Made by a program: the position numbers and the translations under genes. This document shows, piece after piece, positions 20,393-31,829 of a stretch of DNA of 64,000 nt. The notes below the pieces were generated by a model. It made no database searches. It saw nothing but the letters and a program-made list of their open reading frames with translations, and had not been told where the DNA came from. Numbering within the stretch: the first letter of the stretch is position 1; each line of letters begins with the position of its first letter. The stretch comes from Bos javanicus. Lineage: Eukaryota > Chordata > Mammalia > Artiodactyla > Bovidae. Location: contig NC_083877.1 in NCBI RefSeq assembly GCF_032452875.1, forward strand, positions 50,517,724 through 50,581,723. Reading direction: 5' to 3'.

Positions 20393-20419
20393 ACACCTCA
20401 TGTTTGCCAACTGAAGGAT

Positions 20420-20500
20420 ATTCTGTTGTCTCTGTTGTTCAGAAGAGAAAGCTGTAGCCCAGGGAAATTACATGGTTTGTGCTAAGAGTCAGATCTAGTT
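20420..20500 (-). mobile_element. MIR fragment
   Basis: CAGAAGAGAAAGCTGTAGCC and GTGCTAAGAGTCAGATCTAG follow the inverted MIR order. Weak. Confidence 0.4.
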
Positions 20501-20560
20501 CTGTTTATTTTTGCTTTTTTTATGCTACTGTTCTTTTGCGAAGTTCTGTGCTCTGCTTGG

Positions 20561-20797
20561 GCTTTCCAGGTGGGCTAGTGGTAAAGAACTGCCTGCCAAT
20601 GCAGGAGACCCAAGAGACTTGGGTTTGATCCTTGGGTCCTGTCCTTGGGTCGGGGAAGATCCCCTGGAGGAGGGCATGTCAACCCACTCCAGTATCCTTG
20701 CCTGAAGGATCCCACAGACAGATGAGCCTGGCGGGCTACAACCCATAGGGTTGCAAAGAGTCAGAGTCAGACACAACTGAGCATACACACACGTGTC
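20561..20797 (+). mobile_element. Bov-tA SINE with internal duplication
   Basis: Head GCTTTCCAGGTGGGCTAGTG, GGGTTTGATCCTTGGGTC. The GTCCTTGGGTC-like element is repeated just after it, then GGGGAAGATCCCCTGGAGGA and the BovA body. GAGTCAGAGTCAGACAC near the end is another small duplication. CTGCTT at 20553 and 20798 may mark the TSD. Confidence 0.92.
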
Positions 20798-20965
20798 CTG
20801 CTTAGGTTTTTTTAAAATCCAAATACTGCATTTTTGAGTACCATTCCCTGATTGCTTTAGGGAAAGCGCTTCCAATGGACTAAACACATTTAATAATGCA
20901 CTGTGGCTTCTAAACTCCCCTCTCTATGGGGGAGAGATGTCTCTTCTGTCCACTTAATTAAGCCT

Positions 20966-22945
20966 CTTTTAAATTTTTTTCATTTTTAATTTTTGTATTT
21001 AAAAAATGTAATGGAGGTACAGTTGATTTACTGTGTAATATTAGTTTCAGGAGTACAAAGTAGTGATTCAAAATTTGCATAGATTATAGTCTATTTGAAA
21101 TTGATCAGCCCTGGGTGTTCTTTGGAAGGAATGATGCTAAAGCTGAAACTCCAATACTTTGGCCACCTCATGCAAAGAGTTGACTCATTGGAAAAGACTC
21201 TGATGCTGGGAGGGATTGGGGGCAGGAGGAGAAGGGGACGACAGAGGATGAGATGGCTGGATGGCATCACTGACTCGATGGACGTGAGTTTGAGTGAACT
21301 CTGGGAGATGGTGATGGACAGGGAGGGCTGGTGTGCTGCAGTTCATGGGGTTGCAAAGAGTCGGACATGACTGAGTGACTGAACTGAACTGATAAAATAT
21401 TGGCTATATTCCTTGTGTTGTATAATGTATACTGATAACTTGCTTATCTTATACATAGTAATTTGTACCTCTTAGTCCCCCATGCCAATTTGTTCTTCCT
21501 CCTCCCCCCTCTCCATTGGTAGCCATTAGTTGCTGTCTGTGTATGTGTATCTGTTTGTTGTATTCATGTTTGTTTTATTTTTTAGATTCTGCATATAAGT
21601 GATGACATACAGTATTTGTCTTTCTCTATCTGATTTATTTCACTAAGCATTATCTCCTCCAGGCTGATTTATGTTGTTGCCAAAAGAACAAATTTTATTC
21701 TTTCTTTATGGCTGAGCAATATTCCATATATATACCACATCTTTATCTGTTCATCTGTTGATGGATGCTCAGGCTGCTTCCATATCTTGGCTGTTGTAAA
21801 AAGTGCTGTCTGAACATTGAAGTGCATGTAGCTTTTTGATTTAATGTTTTCATTTTCTTGGGATAAATATCCAGGAGTAGAATTACTGGATCATGTGGTA
21901 GTTCTCTTTTTTGTTTTTTGAGGAACCTCTGTTCTGATTTCCATAGTGCTGCACCAATTTACATTCCCATCAACAGAGTACTAGGTTCCCTCTTTCTCCA
22001 CATCCTCTCCAACATTTGTTATTTGTGGTCTTTTTTGATGATAGCCATTCTGATAGGTGTGAGGTGATATTTCATTGTGGTTTAATTTGCATTTCTCTGA
22101 TTAGCAATGTTGAGCATCTTTTCATGTGGCTGTTGGTCACCTATATATCTTCTTTGGAAAAATGTCTATTCAGATTAGCCCATTTTTTAAATCAGTTGTC
22201 TGCTTTTTTGATATTGAGTTGTATGAGCTGTTTATGTTCTGAATGTTAACCTCTTATTGGTCATTTCATTTTGCAAATATTTTCTCTCAGTCTGCAGTTG
22301 TATCTTTTCGTTTTGCTTATGGCTTCCTTTGCTATGCAAAAGCTTTTATGTTTAATTAGGTCCCATTTGTTTATTCTTGCTTTTGTTTCTTTTGCCTTAG
22401 GAGACAGATCCCAAAAAATATTTCTATGATATATGTCAGAGGGTGTTCTGCCTATAATTTCTTCTAGGAGTTGAATGGTTTCTGTTCTTATATTTAGGTC
22501 TTTAAACCCATTTTGAGTTTATTTTTGTATATGATGTGAGAAAATGTTCTAATTACATGCTTTTACACATAGCTGTCCAGTTTTCCCAGCACCACTTATT
22601 GAAAAGACTGTTTTTCCCTATTGTGTATTCTTGCCTCCCTTTTCTTAGGTTAATGAACCACAAATGCAGAGGTTTGTTTCTAGGCTCTCTATTCTATTCC
22701 CTTGATCTGTGTGTCTGTTTTTGAGCCAGTACCATGTGGCACATATGGTACCATATAGTATGGCTGGAAGTCAGTGAGCTTGATACCCCAACTCTGTTCT
22801 TCTTTCTCAAGATTGCTCTGGCTACTCAGAATATTTTGTGTTTCTATACGGATTTCAAAATTATTCTAGTTCTGTGAAAAATGTCATTAGTATTTTGATA
22901 ATGATTGTATTGACTCTGTAGATTGCCTTGGGTAGTATAGACTGG
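20966..22945 (-). mobile_element. L1, 3' UTR and ORF2 C-terminal part
   Basis: About 1.7 kb of L1 on the minus strand, split by a BovB at 21103-21392. Landmarks: AATGGAGGTACAGTTGATTT (3' UTR); after the BovB, AAAATATTGGCTATATTCCT; GGCTGAGCAATATTCCATAT; GGCTGCTTCCATATCTTGGC; CATTCCCATCAACAGAGTAC; CATTTCTCTGATTAGCAATG; ending near ATTGCCTTGGGTAGTATAG. Stops in all frames; an older L1 than the 18182 copy. Confidence 0.88.
21103..21392 (+). mobile_element. BovB LINE 3' end inside L1
   Basis: GATCAGCCCTGGGTGTTCTT to the tail GACTGAACTGAACT. The frame at 21095-21370 is open for 91 codons and reads the usual C-terminus: LKLQYFGHLMQRVDSLEKTL, RRRRGRQRMRWLDG, HGVAKSRT. Severely 5' truncated (about 290 bases). 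No clear TSD beyond GAT. Confidence 0.95.
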
Positions 22946-24471
22946 GCCTCTTTTTTCTTTTTTCTTGATTGTCCTTCATGAAAAGTTATACATTTTAGAA
23001 ATTTCTTTTTTCCCCCAAATAAATTGCTTCAAATTATTTTGCAGGCTGTGGTCATAAGCTCTTCAGTATGAAAACAAATGAACTGATGAATAAAAATGAC
23101 ATGCTAGCTTGTGTCCTTGGTTCTTTCATGGCTGGTGATTCTTTTTGCCTATTAACTGGCTACTCTCGGGGCTGCTAGTATTTATTGAATCTAAATATTA
23201 TGTTCCTTTAAGACTTTTCTGATACACTCCCTGATTCTTACCCCCAAATAAAAATTAAACAGTATAAAATTAGCTTTAATTTTAGCTTAAAGTGTCCAAG
23301 TAAATTAGAAGAAAGAAGTAGGAAAAGAGCAGTTATTTGCAAAGATGATTGTAAATATATTATCTTCTCCTTTCATTTGATGCTACACAGTAAAAAAGCA
23401 GTGAGTTGAGGTCATAGAGACCCACCCAAAGTCTGACCTTTTCCTGTCTTGGGAATTTTCCTCCTCCCTTCAATGGTGCACAGAAAGTAGGCTATCGAGA
23501 GAAAATGCAACAGGAAGACAGCATTTTAGAGAACTAAACCTCAATGAAACAGGTTGTATGTGAAAGCTTTGCATTCCTTAATTTCCATGTTAGGCTAGAT
23601 TTTTAAGATTCTTAACAGAGAAGGCCTTTGAGTGATATGTGAAAGCAAGGAAAGCCCTCTCTCCTCATATTTCAACTTAGCCCTGTCCACCTCTGCCTGT
23701 ACTTCCGCCTTGCCCCTCAGGCTTTTGTGTTCACCTGTGTGTCCTTGGCACTGAGTTTGGTGCTTTCCTTGTTCTGAAGTATATAGCAATGACCTCTTTT
23801 TCCTTTTGAAAAAAGATACTCTGCAAGTCCAAGTACATTTATTCCCACTCAACTACTGTAAATCCCATGCACTGAATTGCATCATGCACAGCTTTATTTT
23901 GGTTGCTCTATATTCAAATTTTGTCTTTCTCCAGGTGAACATATTTTAAGGGAGGAAAAAATCCTGGATGTTGACCAGGAAGTTGCCTGGAGAGGCAAAG
24001 AGAAAAATAGATGAATCAAAATAAGGAACGCCTGGGAAGGGAGCCTAAAGTCCCTAGGCCCGCCCTACAGTGTCTGTTGGAAGAGGCGTTGGCCTAGAGG
24101 TCAAAGAAAAGCTTTACAACTTGAGAAACACCAAGCCCGCAGCACAGAATAGGTCTTGTCAAAGATTTTCCACCTCAAGTAACCAAGTTACTTTCTATCT
24201 CTGACTGCACTTGGGAACCAGAAAGTCAGTTGAACATTTGGTTAGAGAATCAGTCACAGGGGAACAAATGTCTCTTATTACACATAAAGTCTATGTTGGA
24301 GCACAATTAATTCACAAACACTCATTAGACCCACTGGAGGGGAAGACCCCAGAAGGTTTTGGTCTAGCAAGGAGTGATAAAATGGAAGTTGAGTGTAGTG
24401 CTCATTATTGCTAGTTCAAGATGTATAAAATGCCATTGGCATTTTAAAAACAGGTGTTGTCCTTATTATTG
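22946..24471. other. Unassigned stretch
   Basis: About 1.5 kb without a gene or repeat I recognise. The longest frame is 85 codons on the minus strand at 23595-23852; no domain. Could hold conserved non-coding DNA, but one sequence cannot show that. Confidence 0.4.
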
Positions 24472-24610
24472 GGTGATCCAGTGGCTAAGATGCTGCACTC
24501 CCAATGCAGAGAGCCCAGGTTTGATCACTGGTTAGGGAACTAGATCCCGCCTGCCTCAGCTAAGAGTCCTGCAACTAAGATCTGGTGCAACCAAATAAAT
24601 ACAAAAAATG
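24472..24610 (+). mobile_element. CHR-type tRNA SINE, short form
   Basis: GGGTGATCCAGTGGCTAAGA, CACTCCCAATGCAGAGAGCC, CAGGTTTGATCACTGGTTAG, GGTGCAACCAAATAAATACA. A subtype with an extra GCAACTAAGA-containing segment before the tail. Confidence 0.88.
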
Positions 24611-24839
24611 TGGTTCATGCCCTGAGAACTCCCCCACCCTCCTCCAAGGCCTAGGAGCCAACTGGCCAGGGGTCAGCCTGCCAACAGTGCACCCACAGTA
24701 GTTACCCCACCACAACAGAAGGGCCCACCCAGTCCATGGAGGGAGCACCCCAAAAGCATATGGCTTTGGTGACTAGAGGAGAGAGTGCTGCTGGGCCCCT
24801 ATATCTGGCCACTCCTCCAAGATCCAGACACAATAGACT

Positions 24840-25070
24840 GACCTGCCCCTGAGAGAGAAACACTGAGAACTGGACACTATGAGGAGATGGAGTAGTTATG
24901 TTCCAAACGGTGGGTCGAGACAAAATTTCAGGAAGAGAACTATACAAAAGTGGAGATAAGCAGTCTACCCAATAAAGAGTTCAAGTTCATGATCATAAAG
25001 ATAATTACCCAACCCAGGAGAAGAATGGATGAAGGTAGTGACAGTGTCCACAGACACAATATAGAGGAGA
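24840..25070 (+). mobile_element. L1 5' UTR-like fragment
   Basis: GAGATAAGCAGTCTACCCAA, TAAAGAGTTCAAGTTCATGA, TCATAAAGATAATTACCCAA and GAGAAGAATGGATGAAGGTA match the L1 leader upstream of ORF1 as known in artiodactyl L1. The preceding GC-richer part (24610-24840) may belong to the same leader. Confidence 0.6.
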
Positions 25071-25223
25071 ACCACAGGTGAATTTATAATAGAGTAACTG
25101 GAATAAAAATGCTGATGAGATTTTCATAGCTTCACTCCTGGCTTTGGTCCTCTTACATGGCTTTTCCCTGGCATCCTAAGTTTGTAGCCACAGGATTTTG
25201 GGGGACCTCCCCCCTTCTACTAG

Positions 25224-25451
25224 GCTTCCCCAGTGGCTCAGCTGTAAAGAATCTGCCTACAGTGCAAGAGCTGCAGGAGACATGGGTTCAATTCCTGGAT
25301 TCGGAAGATCCCCTGGAGAAGGGCATGGCAACCCACTCCAGTATTCTTGCCTGGGGAATCTCATGGACAGAGGAGCCTGATGGGCTACAGCCCATGGGGT
25401 CAAAAAGAGTTGGATGTGACTGAAGTGACTGAGCGTACACACACAGACATC
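25224..25451 (+). mobile_element. Bov-tA SINE
   Basis: GGCTTCCCCAGTGGCTCAGC head, GGGTTCAATTCCTGGATTCG, body, GAAGTGACTGAGCGTACACA end. CTACTAG occurs at 25217-25223 and 25452-25458, a possible 7-base TSD. Confidence 0.92.
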
Positions 25452-25458
25452 CTACTAG

Positions 25459-26544
25459 AGGGACGTGATTCCAGGTTAGAAGGGATTGAAGCTCCCCTGT
25501 TGCCTTTCTCTGGTCAGGAGGCTCGGTGGGAGTCGAGCACAACTCGAGGAGCAGAGTTGGCCCGGCGTCTTTTGGAACGTGCTTAGAGAGAGGGTTCTGA
25601 AAAGAGAGAGGGAACAATTTTCCGTTTCCCAATTCCCGATTCATAATTCAGCAGATGGTGTGCCTTCGCCATCTGAGATTTAATACAGACAGTCCTCTCA
25701 CTGACCGACAGGTTGAAAAAGAAAGTTTGCTGGGCACCGATCTGGGAGTCGGGAATGGACTGTGTGCTGAGTACATTTCAACTCCTCTTTGAAGCAAAAG
25801 GAAAGCTTCGACACTGACCTAGTTTACATGACTACTGTTAAAAAAAGAAAATCCTGCTAGTGAAAGTAGAAACTCCGATGTAAATAAACAAGGCTATAAA
25901 TTCCTAAATCATCTCTTAATTTTTTCCCCCAAACTTTATTCTATTTGCTTCACCTCACAATGCAATGGTTGCTAGAGGCCACTTTAGTTAAACCTAGTAA
26001 CTGAATCTGCAATCCCACAAAGCAGTACTTCCTTCAGAGGGACTTAATTTGATTAATTTACACTCTTGGGTGATGTTTCTCAGTGGAGTAGGAGGGGAAA
26101 AGCTAGTGTAATTTAACCATATTACCCACGTCATGGATGGAGAAATGTAAGGAGAGTAAGTGATTTATTTGCCTTACTACTTGAGTGAAGATGTTTCTAA
26201 GCTTAGGTTTACCTTGTCCTCTAAGAACTTTATGAGCAAGATATTTTGGATTATGGTAGTTGATGTTCTTTAAGTCTGGTACTGCAGGCTAAAGCTCTAT
26301 TTTCTGCCAAATGTGAAAGAGCAGAATGAAACCACGTGCTTTACATTATAAAAATGGTACTGATGGATGTTCATGTTTAGAAAAACCATCGTCAAGATCA
26401 CCATCTGTAGATATGGATAACACAACCCTTTGCCGAATAAAGCTGGTTTCGTCATAACTGCTTACCTTCGTGTGTCTTATTTTTCATATCTCTAATAAAC
26501 TAGATTTGGTTAGATGAACTGTTAGGTGGAAATCTATAGTTTGG
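25459..26544. other. Unassigned stretch
   Basis: No gene recognised. AACCCTTTGCCGAATAAAGC...CTTCGTGTGTCTTATT (about 26426-26480) has the look of an LTR polyadenylation region or a transcript 3' end, without other support. Confidence 0.4.
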
Positions 26545-26645
26545 AGCCTGGCTCTTGTAATCTTAGAGCAATTTCCTCAGTTTTCACATCTGTAAAGTCG
26601 AGATGTTCATAGTATTTATAATAATAAATCATTTTCTAGAGTTGT
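26545..26645 (+). mobile_element. MIR fragment
   Basis: GGAGCCTGGCTCTTGTAATC, GCAATTTCCTCAGTTTTCAC, ATCTGTAAAGTCGAGATGTT, AATAATAAAT: plus-strand MIR core order. Confidence 0.6.
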
Positions 26646-28493
26646 AAAAGTCAAATCAAAGTATCTGGAAGTATATTGTAAGTTGTAAAAAAAAATTTAA
26701 TAATTGTAAGGATTTTACAAGCATGGATTTGCTTTAAAACAGGAGCGTTCTTAGGAAATATGCTATATGAATTACTGAAGGTACCAGAGAATTTTCCAGA
26801 TGGTCCAACGTGTGTCCAAAATTCAAGTCCTATTAAGACACATATTTTAAAAATAAAAGACATTTGTCATGGCATTCCCAGATCTAGATTTTAAAGGACA
26901 TAAGTAAACATTGAACAGTTTTTTGTTTTTGTTTTTTAAATCCAGGAAAGAGCTTCAGGATTTGCTTTTTCTTTTGGTATTTGCTGGATGTAGTTGGGAA
27001 GAGGAATAGCAAATAGAAGTCACTGCAGGACTGATCCTTTTGTGTCATCAGTGAGATTCCCACCCCACAGAACCAGATTTTCGCCTGAGAAGACACTGCA
27101 AGCCTGTGTGCAGAGAGCACTGCGTATATTTTAGATGACACTGGGAACATTCCTCCACATAAAGTAGGGCCGTACATCATTTCAAATGATGAACTTTTTC
27201 CCCCCACATTCTCAAGTCATTCACATTTTTTAGTTTCTCTGCCCCCCTCCCCCCATTATACTTGCCAAAGTTTGTTAGTAAATAAATACTCAGGCTGTTG
27301 AGCTGTGGCTGTGCTCCAGGGCATGGAGTGTTTTAATTGCAAATCCATCCTAGCCTCCAAGTAGTCAGGAAAAACAGGTGCTGGACTTCAAAAAGATCTG
27401 CAAGCAAGCCTGATTGGGTGTCATCTAGTTTTGTAGCCCTGATCATCATGTGGCATGTGGATGGGACTGCAGTAAAAAGCAGCCCACTTTCAAAACTAAG
27501 TGGATTTTCTATTATTCATAACACAGATCTATTGATGCAAAAAACATGCTTTCCTGATGTGGCCACTGAATCATCACTTGCTTCTTTCACAATCCCTAAA
27601 GTCTTGTGTTCTGGTGGTATTTGGCAGATCCCATCTCAAACTGTAGCAGTTCGTGCTGGCCAGTGAAGTGTCTGAAAATGGTTTCAAGTAATTTCAAAAA
27701 ACTCTTTTGACAGTCCACCTGCTCACTACATAGAAAGAATAATATCAATGTCTACCAAGTTGTGCCACATCTTGTTGTTCTTTCTTTTTTAATTTTAACA
27801 TCAAATTTGAAAAAGAAATACTTTGTTTAATAACAAAAGTATAAAGTACTTTGTTTAATAATAAGTATAAAGAAGCCATGAGCCAGGCAAGGAATGAATA
27901 AAGGTTATTCTGAGTAGACTTGTGTCCTACATAAGTGCCTTTTTTTTTCCTTTTGTAGTTTGGCCATTGTGGTGTGAATATTCTTTTTGTATTGTATTTT
28001 TCTTATAAGAGATATTAAAGATGGTTAAATCTTTATACTAGTAGATGTGTTAAGACTTCTTCAGCAGTGTTCACAGCTGGGAGGTGTTGGTAGACGTGTT
28101 TTTTGCAAATAAGCTTCCTATGTCTGCTTAGTAATTTCCAGGTTTCTGAAAGTATAACCCATAGATGACATGTATGGGTGGCTAGAGCAAAATGATGATG
28201 GAGTTATTTGCGCCAGCCTGATAAGTCAATAATTCTAATAGGCAAGGTTAAAGAGTTGGCAAGTTTCTGTCAGATTCCCTACTATTCTTGACCTTGCCAA
28301 CTGGGCCGAAAAGACCTGGCAGTGTGAGGAGAAAGGGCTGCTGCCTTTGCCAAGTGATTTTCTGTCTAGTCAACTTACAGAGCCCCAACAGGCTTTGGAG
28401 AATATTTGGATGAAGTTGGTGGCAGTTTTATTGCTACCATCTGATTCTGCTTTGGGCCTGAAGCAGTTTCTGCCACTTTGTGACCAACAGGAA
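26646..28493. other. Unassigned stretch with a 109-codon frame
   Basis: About 1.8 kb that I cannot assign. The plus-strand frame at 27337-27666 and a minus-strand 107-codon frame at 26884-27207 match no family I know. A two-copy tandem repeat of about 27 bases lies at 27819-27872 in AT-rich DNA. Confidence 0.4.
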
Positions 28494-28505
28494 AAAAATG
28501 CTATT

Positions 28506-29312
28506 CAGTTCAGTCGCTCAGTCGTGTCCAACTCTGCAACCCCATGGACTGCAGCATGCCAGGCCTCCCTGTCCATCATCAACGCCCGGAGTTTACTCAA
28601 ACTCATGTCCGTTAAGTCGGTTATGCCATCCAACCATCTATCCTCTGTCGTTCCCTTCTCCTCTCACCTTCAATCTTTCCCAGCATCAGGGTCTTTTCAG
28701 AAGAGTCAGTTCTTTGCATCAGGTGGCCAAAGTATTGGAGTTTCAGCTTCAGCATCAGTGCTTCCAGTGAATATTCAGGGCTGATTTCCTTTAGGATGGA
28801 CTGCTTGGATCTCCTTGCAGTCCAAGGGATTCTCAAGAGTCTTCTCCAGCACCACATTCAAAAGCATCAATTCTTCGGCACTCAGCTTTCTTTATAGTCC
28901 AACTCTCACATTCATACATGACCACTGGAAAAACCATAGCCTTGACTAGACGGACCTTTTTTGGCAAAGTAATGTCTCTGCTTTTTAACATGCTATCTAG
29001 GTTGGTCATAACTTTTCTTCCAAGGAGCAAGCATCTTTTAATTTCATGGCTTCAGTCACCATCTGCAGTGATTTTGGAGCCCCCAAAAAGAGTCTGTCAC
29101 TGTTGCCACTGTCTCCCCATCTATTTCCCATGAAATGATGGGACCAGATGCCATGATCTTTGTTTTCTGAATGTTGAGTTTTAAGCAAACTTTTTCACTC
29201 TCCTCTTTCATTTTCATCAACAGGCTCTTTAGTTCTTCACTTTCTGCCATAAGGGTGGTATCATCTGCATATCTGAAGTTATTGATATTTCTCCCAGCAA
29301 TCTTGATCACTT
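28506..29312 (-). mobile_element. BovB LINE, 5'-truncated
   Basis: Exact 12-base TSD AAAAATGCTATT at 28494-28505 and 29313-29324 delimits an 807-base insertion. It runs from the 3' tail back to just after the YADD motif: the minus-strand frame at 29056-29310 reads IKIAGRNINNFRYADDTTLM and later frames give MYECESWTIKKAECRRIDAF. At least three frame breaks. Confidence 0.97.
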
Positions 29313-29329
29313 AAAAATGCTATTACTGT

Positions 29330-29587
29330 AATGGAAAAAGTTGACATTCAGTAGCAGTTTCCTATCTTATCTGAGAAATCATCTAAAATGTTATAACTTT
29401 GAAGAGCAAAGCATTCTATTGATGTTGCTTGGCTCCAAGGCATTGATTACTTATTCTCAGTTGAAATGATACTGTCCGTCATGAGAGTGAGCAAGAGGAA
29501 CTAATAGAAGGGAGCAGTGAAGGCATGTGGAGGTCCCTTTGACCCCTACTTCCACTGGGGTCTTATAGTTCTGACACTCTATGGGTC
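29330..29587. other. Unassigned stretch
   Basis: No gene or repeat recognised. Confidence 0.4.
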
Positions 29588-29698
29588 CAAGGGAGACAGA
29601 GGGTCTGTTCTATTAACCACTTTTTCTCCAGAACTTAGTGTAGCACCTGGTATAGATTAGGAACTCCGTTTGTTGAATGAATGAATGGAGTGAATGAA
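29588..29698 (+). mobile_element. L2 3' end
   Basis: CAAGGGAGACAGAGGGTCTG, GTAGCACCTGGTATAGATTA, GGAACTCCGTTTGTTGAATG, AATGAATG: the L2 3' terminal pattern. Confidence 0.65.
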
Positions 29699-29848
29699 AA
29701 ACGCGAAATAGAAAAGACATTCTGGGAGCAGCTGCAAGAATAAGCAAGTCACATAATCCATTGCATTTTATGGTTTTGTTTGGTTGGTTGCTTGGTTGAT
29801 TTTCAAAGGCTGAGAAGTATAGGGAAAAGCTCACCAGACTCTAGTCTT

Positions 29849-30197
29849 TTGGTTTTGTTTTTACTTATTTACCTTTATTTATTTATTTCTGGCTGGGCTG
29901 GGTCTTTGTTGCTATGTGAACTTTTATCAAGTAGCAAGGAGGGGATATTCTGTTGTGGTGCACAGGCTTCTCATTGTGGTGGCTTCTCTTGTAAATACTC
30001 ATACCTTCTAGAGTATTTGGGCTTTAGTAGTTGCAGCATCTGGGTTCAGTAGTTGTGGCTCCTGGGCTCTAGAGCACAGCTGTGGCACACAGACTTAGTT
30101 GCTCCACGGCATGTGGGATCCTCCCCGACCAGGGACAGAACCCATGTCTCCTGCTTTGGCAGGCAGGTTCTTTACCACTGAGCCATGAGGGAAGCTC
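29849..30197 (-). mobile_element. CHR-type tRNA SINE, long form
   Basis: Exact 15-base TSD CCAGACTCTAGTCTT at 29834-29848 and 30198-30212. Minus-strand element of 349 bases: TTATTTATTTCTGGCTGGGC, CTTCTCATTGTGGTGGCTTC, CTCTAGAGCACAGCTGTGGC, TCCCCGACCAGGGACAGAAC, TTACCACTGAGCCATGAGGG. Complete at both ends. Confidence 0.96.
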
Positions 30198-30359
30198 CCA
30201 GACTCTAGTCTTCGTGTGGTTGTTGTTTATGATGTGGATGGAGTGAGGGCATCCTTTCTCTATCCTAGCATTTTTTTTTAAATTAATTTTTAAAATTTTG
30301 ACTTTGAATTTATTTTTTATCCTAGCACTTCTCATGTTGTATTTTGAATGTCACCATCA

Positions 30360-30625
30360 GTCACCACTTCGTCCCCTTGTTGCTGTTCTCTGCTGCTCAG
30401 AGATACCCAGCATTGGCGGACATTTAGATGATTTCCATTTTTATTAAACACTTCTGCTAATATTCCTTTTTTTTTTTTTTTAATATTCTTGTTCAGTAGA
30501 TTCTGTGAGGCAAGATTTGCTGGTTCATACCTGTTGCACTTTTTAAAGATGTTTCATTATTGTTTTCCAGAAAGGTTTTGCCTATTTACATGCTTGCCAT
30601 GGGCATAAGTGAATAGTTATGAAAA
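30360..30625 (-). mobile_element. Possible old L1 fragment
   Basis: CAAGATTTGCTGGTTCATAC and TTGTTTTCCAGAAAGGTTTT resemble minus-strand old L1 coding sequence (TTGCTGGGTCA..., TTTCCAGAAAGGTT). A poly-T run at about 30470 interrupts it. Weak. Confidence 0.4.
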
Positions 30626-30770
30626 TAAGGTAACACTTTGAAATTATTGGAGCAGAGGTTCAAGTAACTAAAAACTAACTACTTGTAAGCTCACAAAAAT
30701 TTTGAGGACAAGAGGTTCTTTATATTTTATATTCTCTACCATACAGTTAACTGATGAGTGTAATTGATCT

Positions 30771-30951
30771 TTCTTTCTTTCTTTTTTTTTTTTTAAGAAA
30801 TTTATTGTTTTGGCTGTGCCAGGTCTTAGTCGTGACATGTGAACTCTTAGTTGCAACACGTTGGATCTCATTCCTTGACTAGGGATTGAACCTGGGCCCC
30901 CTGCACTGGGAGTGTGAAGTCTTAGCCAGTGGATCACCAGGGAAGTCCCTA
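30771..30951 (-). mobile_element. CHR-type tRNA SINE, short form
   Basis: TSD TAATTGATCT at 30761-30770 and 30952-30961. Minus-strand element with a TTTCTTTC/poly-T tail, TTGTTTTGGCTGTGCCAGGT, GGGATTGAACCTGGGCCCCC, CAGTGGATCACCAGGGAAGT. Confidence 0.95.
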
Positions 30952-30961
30952 TAATTGATCT

Positions 30962-31605
30962 CTTGAGTCAGGAAGTCTCTTTTATCCTCTTCCCCATTAC
31001 CTCAGGCATATATCCAGGGGATTTCAGAGGAAGAAAAAGTAGCCCCTTTCTATGAGGATATGCTGATTTCTGCGTTTGCTTAGATACAGGGTGGAAGCTC
31101 AAAAGGTATTTATTAAAGTTGTTCTTGTGGTTCAGCTTTCAACTACTAACATTATAGGAATAAAGAAAAAAAAAAGTAAGAAAACTAAAGGCTGACATTA
31201 AGGCAAGAAGAGAGTACCTCTAGGAGGAAGTGGGAAACCAGACTGTTCAGAGGAAGAAGGAAGGACACACCACCAATGGGAAATTGGTCTAGTGTGTGGG
31301 GTGGTGTGGGTTTGGTAGCAGGAAGTCTTAGTGTAGAAAATTGATAAGTGGATGTACTAGAAAGGAGATAGTAATGCAGCTGGATAGGTAAAGCAGAAAC
31401 TTGCAAGGCGAGATGTGGGCTAGGCAAAGAGGATTTCAGATTTAAAAGAAATGTGGCATTTCTTAGAAGGTTGAACATCAGTTGATGAGGCTACCATGTA
31501 TGGCCAGTCCAGATAAATTAGACCACCAACTCATCGTGGAAACGGAAGAACTGGGGACTCATATGTCTTCCCAGCTTAGCTCCTTTTTAGGGTACAATTG
31601 TGAGG
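30962..31605. other. Unassigned stretch
   Basis: No gene or repeat recognised. The purine-rich 31195-31480 part could be a worn old repeat. Confidence 0.4.
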
Positions 31606-31829
31606 GGAGCTTCCCCGGTGGCTCAGCAGTAAAGAATCCGCCTGCAATACAGGAGACGCAGGAGATGTGGGGTTGATCCCTGATTTGGGAAGATCCCCTG
31701 GAGGAGGGCATGGCAACTCACTCCAGAATTCTTGCCTGGAGCATCCCATGGACAGAAAAGCCTTGTGGGCTACAGTCCATGGGGTCACAGAGAGTCAGAT
31801 ACAACTGAAGAGACTGAGCACGCATGCCC
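31606..31829 (+). mobile_element. Bov-tA SINE
   Basis: GGAGCTTCCCCGGTGGCTCA head, a short GCAGGAGATG duplication before GGGTTGATCCCTGATTTGGG, body GGCATGGCAACTCACTCCAG, end ACAACTGAAGAGACTGAGCA. No clear TSD. Confidence 0.92.
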
